Origin: Nephrocerus scutellatus
Lineage: Eukaryota; Arthropoda; Insecta; Diptera; Pipunculidae
Direction of reading: 5' to 3'
DNA: 64,000 bases
NCBI GenBank assembly: GCA_947095585.1
Contig: OX352765.1
Coordinates: 22,970,254 to 23,034,253 of the forward strand
Shown in pieces: positions 58,385-64,000 of this stretch. Position 1 is the stretch's first letter; every line of letters begins with the position of its first letter. Below the pieces are notes generated by a model that ran no database searches, was not told the DNA's origin, and worked only from the letters and a program-made list of their open reading frames with translations. Position numbers and translations under genes: made by a program.

Positions 58385-58799
58385 TGAGTCTTTGGCATTT
58401 TGGCGATATTTGAGTTGATTTTTTTTAATAATTTAGAACACAAATAAATTGGACTTGAAATTTGTTTGAAAATTGGAAAATTAAAAATTTGAATCCCACA
58501 GACACAAGGTCGGATAGAAGTTATGAACAAAAAAAATTTAATCTAAACGATCGCTTGGCGTAAATACAAAAATTGTGCTAATCTAAGATCTGTCTTAAGT
58601 GTGTTTCCTTCGCTTAAATGCAATAAAATTAATTCATAATTGATGCTAAGCTGAATGAGCGGATGATGGAAATTTCTGTGGTATATTTTTAAACAAATAC
58701 TCATCACAATTTTTTTCTTAGTGGTAAAAACAGTCTACCCGCGTCTTATTTTGTTAGTTAAGGAAATAAAAAAAAAACAAACAAACACCTTCAACTAAG

Positions 58800-58839
58800 A
58801 TGAGCAACAGATCATCATCAATCGCGAGCCAAATTCGAG
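58800..58839 (+). CDS. Alternative first coding exon 3 of the large gene
   Basis: ATG in fly-like context (ACTAAG|ATG) followed by MSNRSSSIASQIR plus one base (phase 1) at a strong donor CGAG|GTAAGC. It ends in the same phase as the exons at 30194 and 37789. No downstream exon is in the window, so the common exon lies beyond 64000. The Ser-rich short N-terminus gives no family clue. Confidence 0.48.
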
Positions 58840-59049
58840 GTAAGCAATGAAATTGTCGGAAATGTTGGGGTAGTTAATGTCCTTGAATAAATAAATATTA
58901 CACGTATTCAAGATGAAGTGAGAAATTGTATACAAAAGCTTGCGTTTTGTGACTAGATTAACGGCAAAGTCGAACTACTCATTTCGTAACGTTTGACCAA
59001 AACACTAACTGACGATCGGCGGATATTCATGCAGCTCATATTAATTGAC

Positions 59050-60345
59050 TTATTTTTTGAAGGCCAACAACTCAACATTGATTTGTACCGGATTCGTTTG
59101 TAGTACCATGCCTAACAAACTAAAAAGGCACGCACAAGTTGACTTAGCGCAAAGCTGTTGTAATATCATCATCATCATCATATTGGGCTCTACAACCGGT
59201 GTCCGGTATCGACCTCCCGCAAAAAAATCCCTCCACCGGTCCCGATTTCGAGCCGATGTCATCCAGTTTGGCATCCCTAAACTCTGGGCGACCTGGTCTA
59301 GGCCACCCTTCCAACGTAGGCTTGGCCGGCCTCGCTGTGGTGTTCCACAAATCCTTCCGCAAAGGACTTTCCAAACGTGATCATATTCGCTCATACGAGC
59401 TAGGTGTCATGCCCACCGGATCCTACAGAGCTTAATTCTCTTCACGATGTCGACATCCCGGTAACGCTCGTAGATCTCATTATTATAGAGTCTCCGGAAT
59501 CGTCATTCCTCACATACGGGGCCAACAATTTTCCGTAAGACTTTTCTCTCGAACGCGGCGGGTCAGAATGCTTTTTGCTAAGCATCCAAGTCTCGGATCC
59601 ATATGTAAGTACCGGTATGACCATTGTCTTATATACCAGCAGCGTGGATGTTATTGTTAAATTCCTGGATTTAAAGAGTCTTGAAAGACTATATTAGGCT
59701 TTATTGGTTTAAAGCAACCGTGCTCGTATATTTGGTTGCATGCTATTATCGGCTGCTACAGTTGACCCGAAATAGTTAAAGGATTGCACTACTTTTAATT
59801 CGCACTCCACTATTTGAATTGAGGGACCAATGTTGGATCTTCTACTCGCAGACGTGGCCACCATGTACTTTGTTTTGCTCTCATTTATGTGCAGCCCCAG
59901 TTTTCGTGCCGCCTGCTCGATCTGAATGTAAGATTCCTGTACAGCTCTTCGGTTTCTAACAACGATGTCAATATCGTCTGCGTAAGCCAGTCGATATCTG
60001 AATGGATGTATAGAGGATTGTTCCTCCCGCCGTTACGTCAGAGTCTCCTGTTTTAATCTGCTCCATTGGGATTCCATCAGATCCCGGGGGCCTTATTATG
60101 TTTGAGCCGATTTATCGCTTGCTTACTTCGTCTATGCTTGTGGCGGCAGTATGGTGTGGTATTCGTTCATTGGTGGAGCCTCCAATTCTTCAGTTAGCTG
60201 GCCATTAAGCAACTCATAAAAGTGCTCTTCCCATCGCTCTAAGATGCCTTTCGGCGATCAGATTACCCTCTTTGTCTTTGCAGTATGTGCAACGCGGTGT
60301 ATATTGAGTTATACCGCGGACTCTTTGGTAGAACTTCCACGCCTG
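59050..60345 (-). mobile_element. RTE-like non-LTR retrotransposon relic with (ATG)n tail
   Basis: The minus strand, 5' to 3', reads LERWEEHFYELLNGQLTEEL (about 60240), a deletion, LAYADDIDIVVRNRRAVQES (about 59985-59925, catalytic YADD), KLGLHINESKTKYMVATS, VIPVLTYGSETWMLSKK (59624), RGRPSLRWKGGLDQ and ARNRDRWRDFF. The tail is ATGATGATGATGATATT at 59163-59180. Order and tail are typical of RTE-type elements. Frames are broken. Confidence 0.7.
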
Positions 60346-62577
60346 GTGCTTTTACTATGTAAAAGAAAGTAAAACTGAAGAAAATACAATTTTTTTGTTT
60401 TTTTTTTTGAATCCTTAAATGGATTCTATTGCTGTCCCGATATTAAATCTTCCAAAAAGAGCTCCTCTCCCAAATTTTCGATGAACTGCCATCTTCAGGA
60501 CTTATTGGCGGAGCCGAGTGGCTCGTTTCCCTTATGTAGAAGTATAATAAATACAGCAATGGCGGCCGTGTCCAGAATATTATAAAACATTCCCAAAGGG
60601 CATCGTGAAGTTGTCCGTTTTGTGGAGTACTAGAACAAAATGTTGTCCATCGTGTCTACGCCGCCCTTTACTCCCAAAATACCCACCTAAAGACTACCAA
60701 AAGACCATTTAATAACACCACAAAGGACCTCGAAAAGATTCCAAAAAGTCGCGTGTGGCGCGTGTGATACATGGAAATTGAGTTAATCTTTGAATAGGCT
60801 CCACTTCAAAAACAGATAATTTGGTGATCATATGAGAGCCACGCACGTGTCGCGTGTATATACCGAAAAACGAAGTTTTTTTTTACATTAACTTGTTTAT
60901 AATTGTTTTGAATATAATTGAATGAAAAAGTTATCTACTTTTATGAAAATCTCATCGTAAACGCTTATCAGCGGCCGGTTAAGATAATCTCTAGCCAAAC
61001 TCTATTCGAAGTTAAACCGGGCATAAGACTTTTCGAACAGATTTAGTTTAACTCTTACTTCGTAAAGTTTTTATCCAATCTTTATCAATCTTGTTACCAA
61101 TCTCTTCTTTTATGATGTTATTTTTAATTTATCAAAAATAAATTTAATTTAAATAATTTAATTCGTGACTCGGGTACAGACGTCCATATGATTACTACTC
61201 GATTATAGGACTCAACATATTTTTGGCTTTCTTATCTAGAAGGATTGAATTGACTTTGGAAATAAGTTATAAGCCGGTAAAGTTATTTATTTAATATAAT
61301 GTTATTGGTTATTTCAATATTTCATATTTTCAAAGAAACCTGAATAACTTTCTGAAAGGTACGCAGAGTTCCTTAAAAATTCGCTATTTTTAAATCCAAC
61401 TCATAGCATGGTATTATTTATAATTTATCGATTGTAGCAACAAAAACTAAAATGTTTGCCTATCGCAAATTGTACAATCATTTGACTTTCGACCTGCTGA
61501 AATATTCTTAGCGACAAGTTTTCCTTCACTGAAAGAAGAACGTGTGCTAAAAACCTTTTTTGGGAATATTTCCAGTTTTTTATTGCATTAAAGATTTAAT
61601 CAGAAATTTGTTCAAGCTACTTTACTGGGACGACTGCCTAAATTGCGGGCGGAACCCGCCATCTTCTGGCAATTGACTCGCAGACAAAGAAAATTTAAAA
61701 CATTCGAAAACTATAAAAAAGCGAATACTGAAAAAGTTATAACAAAAGAATCATAGGGAAAAAATGTCAAATGTATGCAAACCTTCTTGGAATGTTTTAC
61801 ACGTTTTCTTTATCGATACCACATATTTACAAGCATAGCACTTTTTGAATAAAACACCGAAACAAACAAAGAACAAACTTGTAGCTTGTAGTCAATTTTT
61901 CCCTTCTTTAATGTTACCATTGAGGGTTAAAAAAAAAGATAAAAAAAAGCCAGACACATAAAATGAAACTAAGCAGCCAACGTAAAAGTATTTAAGCCAA
62001 AATGTACAGTAAAGTTAAGAAAGAAGAATATAAATAAAATTCCGAAGTGAAATTTAAAACTAGAAGATGAGAAACATAAGTCGCGTTCATCTAATTTTGT
62101 GCGCAAAAATCCAGAAGTATTATCTAAAAAGTTCCATTCCAAATCCAAGTACAGTACATTCTTCCACGGGAAAATAAATCCACAAAACAATAAATCAGTA
62201 ACATTAAGCCGCACCCACTCACTTAGCACTCATCATGCAGCCTTATCGCAAGGACTCTTGTAAGCAGCCGAAGAACTCATCAATTTGAAATTGTAAACGT
62301 TTCATTTACATAACAGACAGTCATTTTGCTGGGAGGCAGGCAGGCAATATCAGTGCATCATCTCATAATTTATGATAATGGAAATGGCGAAGTTAGGGGA
62401 GCATTCAGTTGCGGTGACAAAGTGAAACCAAAACCAAACCATCAGCAACAATGTCTAGGATTACCACAAGAATTTCAAGATTTAACTTCATGAAATTTTG
62501 TGAGTCTGTTTGCTAATGCAGTTAAGAAAGCTGTTTGCATCAATAACTTTGAAGAGAGCCACAATTTGACAATAAGC
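60346..62577 (+). other. Intronic stretch
   Basis: No gene recognised. It includes a short minisatellite fragment at about 60665-60745. Frames in 61969-62229 show no homology. Confidence 0.3.
60665..60745 (+). repeat. Short AAAAGACC minisatellite fragment
   Basis: ACCACCTAAAGACT-like units: CCCACCTAAAGACTACC, AAAAGACC, AAAGGACCTCGAAAAGATTCC. Same unit type as the arrays at 31.8 and 62.6 kb. Confidence 0.5.
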
Positions 62578-63246
62578 GATAATGCTCTACTATATAAAAT
62601 AAAGAAATATGTATACTATTGGATCATTGGATTGACTTACATACATAATATTTTTATAAAAAAGACCTCCAAAAACCCTCTCTCAAAATCTCTCAAAAGA
62701 CCATCCAAACGACTCCTAAAGGAGCTCCTAAAAGAAACTCTAATAACTCTAAAACCACAAAAAGGTTCTTAAAAGAACCCGAAAAGATCCTCTAAAGACC
62801 AACTAGAGACCCCAAAAACATTCTCAAAAGACCACCACAAGACTCTCTAATGACCCTCGAAAGACTCCAAAAGTGACACGAAAAAACCCTCAAATGACCC
62901 TCTAAAGTCCTCCAAAAAGGGTCCCAAAATACCACCAAAAGCCCCAATAAGATCCTCTAAAGATCCTCCCAAAACTTCCAAAAGACCACACTAAAGACTA
63001 CCGAAAGACCATCAAATGACACCACAAAAGGACCTCCGTTCTATGACGATCGGTTCTATGCACAGAAAGGACTCCAGTGTTTCACACACTGGACCAAGAA
63101 TAGTCAACTCAGCAATAGATTTAAAAAACCTGGAGCTGCTACAACAACAAAAGGACCACGAAAAGATTCTAAAAAGATTTTCAAAGGACCCCCAAAAGAC
63201 TCTTCAATAACAGAAAATCACTTCTAAACGATGTCTAAAAGTATGC
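62578..63246 (+). mobile_element. Dispersed element carrying an AAAAGACC minisatellite (copy 2)
   Basis: Left flank AATGCTCTACTATATAAAAT and GGATTGACTTACATACAT; right flank TTCAATAACAGAAAATCACT and CGATGTCTAAAAGTATGC, both shared with copy 1. The interior is about 520 bp of CCAAAAGACC/CTCTAAAGACC units, interrupted at about 63040-63145 by unrelated sequence. Confidence 0.65.
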
Positions 63247-64000
63247 CTTCTTCTTCTTCGCGTTCCACTTCAATTAATTGTAATTTATGTTGAAAAGCAT
63301 TTAATGGTTTATGTACTGTATATTGGGTTAATCAGCACTGCGTAGCGGAAAGTAGAAAAATTAAATCATCATGTCGCACTTTCGTAACCCTCTCAACTTT
63401 ACCTTCTACTAAACGCGCCAAAAGAAGTATTAATTCAAAAAAGTAAAGTTTGTATTAACTTACTAGGTTAATTTTCTACCTGTTAAAACTAAAAAAAAAT
63501 CGGCGATTTTCATGCTCCATTTGGTAACTGGAAATGGAATTGTAAAAAGCTGATTTTTTCTTAATGAATGGCTGCCAATTCGATTACTTATTTAATTTTA
63601 TACCTAGTATATGACTGAACTGCCATTAATGCTTCATTCTTCTTTTACTCAAACGAAAGGTATTTTGTTTCGATTAAAAAAAGTTTCGTCATCAATTTCC
63701 TTGGAATTTGCATAAAAATTTAATATTGGCAAAAACAATCAAGTATATTTGTTGGTAATGTTGTGTTTTGTATTAACTCTATAAAGAGCATTTCAAAATA
63801 TGCCACCCATTATCAATTTATTTCATTAGCACGAACATCGGTACCATTAACAATAATTTACCTTTTGTCTTCCCTTCTTAAATTATACTACAAAGCCAAA
63901 TTGTGATACTTGTTGATTAGCACTTGTAAACACGCAAGAAAATGTTTATCATTTATCGTTCTACGGAATGTATGGAAGGTGTATCTTTCAGTTTTGTTTT
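63247..64000 (+). other. Intronic stretch to window end
   Basis: No homology or repeat recognised. The expected common exon of the large gene is not found here. Confidence 0.3.

Noticed and set aside
59163..59180. (ATC)n microsatellite
   Set aside because: It is the tail of the RTE-like element, not a separate feature.

Overview
The window is eukaryotic, AT-rich and repeat-dense. Two compact intron-containing genes, tiny exons with GT/AG boundaries, fly-type non-LTR retrotransposons, a mariner relic and elements built like fly DINE/Helentron insertions all suggest a higher fly (Diptera, Brachycera). This is inferred from gene and transposon families; no species is assigned.

Layout. 0-5.8 kb is the gene-dense end. 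A three-exon E2 ubiquitin-conjugating enzyme (UBE2T type, minus strand) lies about 1.6 kb from a two-exon TMEM267-type membrane protein (plus strand). The rest looks like the 5' half of one large plus-strand gene filled with transposon debris. Four tiny coding exons can be read: 21058-21093, 30049-30087, 30194-30233 and the separate start exons 37744-37789 and 58800-58839. The chain 21058+30049+30194 and both later start exons all end in the same splice phase (phase 1) at good donors. They are best explained as alternative first exons, used from at least three promoters spread over about 38 kb, that splice to a common exon beyond the right edge. The product is not identified.

Mobile DNA. There are non-LTR remnants at 5.8-8.4, 9.4-10.3, 14.9-16.5, 17.8-19.25, 22.0-22.3, 23.9-24.6, 31.0-31.2, 35.3-36.8, 44.3-45.0, 51.3-51.9, 54.6-57.1 and 59.05-60.3 kb, all broken. 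DNA transposons include a mariner relic (49.4-50.2), a Tc1/mariner-type transposase tail (9.0), a 918-bp non-autonomous element with a 9-bp target duplication (15.0-15.9) and a 330-bp MITE (9.5-9.85). A tRNA-derived SINE has three long copies and one fragment. A DINE-like family with 11-bp subterminal inverted repeats and central tandem repeats has at least eight copies or ends. Three LTR-like solo repeats are present (39.8, 50.55 and 54.0 kb).

Tandem DNA. A 1.7-kb minisatellite (26.5-28.2 kb) abuts a DINE-like end. A separate AAAAGACC-type minisatellite is carried inside a dispersed element (31.8, 62.6, with fragments at 12.0 and 60.7 kb). GCGCCACCTA-type arrays lie at 38.7 and 42 kb. I found no CRISPR array, bacterial operon or intact RNA gene. 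The points of most interest are the alternative-promoter gene and the way tandem repeats recur inside or at the ends of mobile elements.
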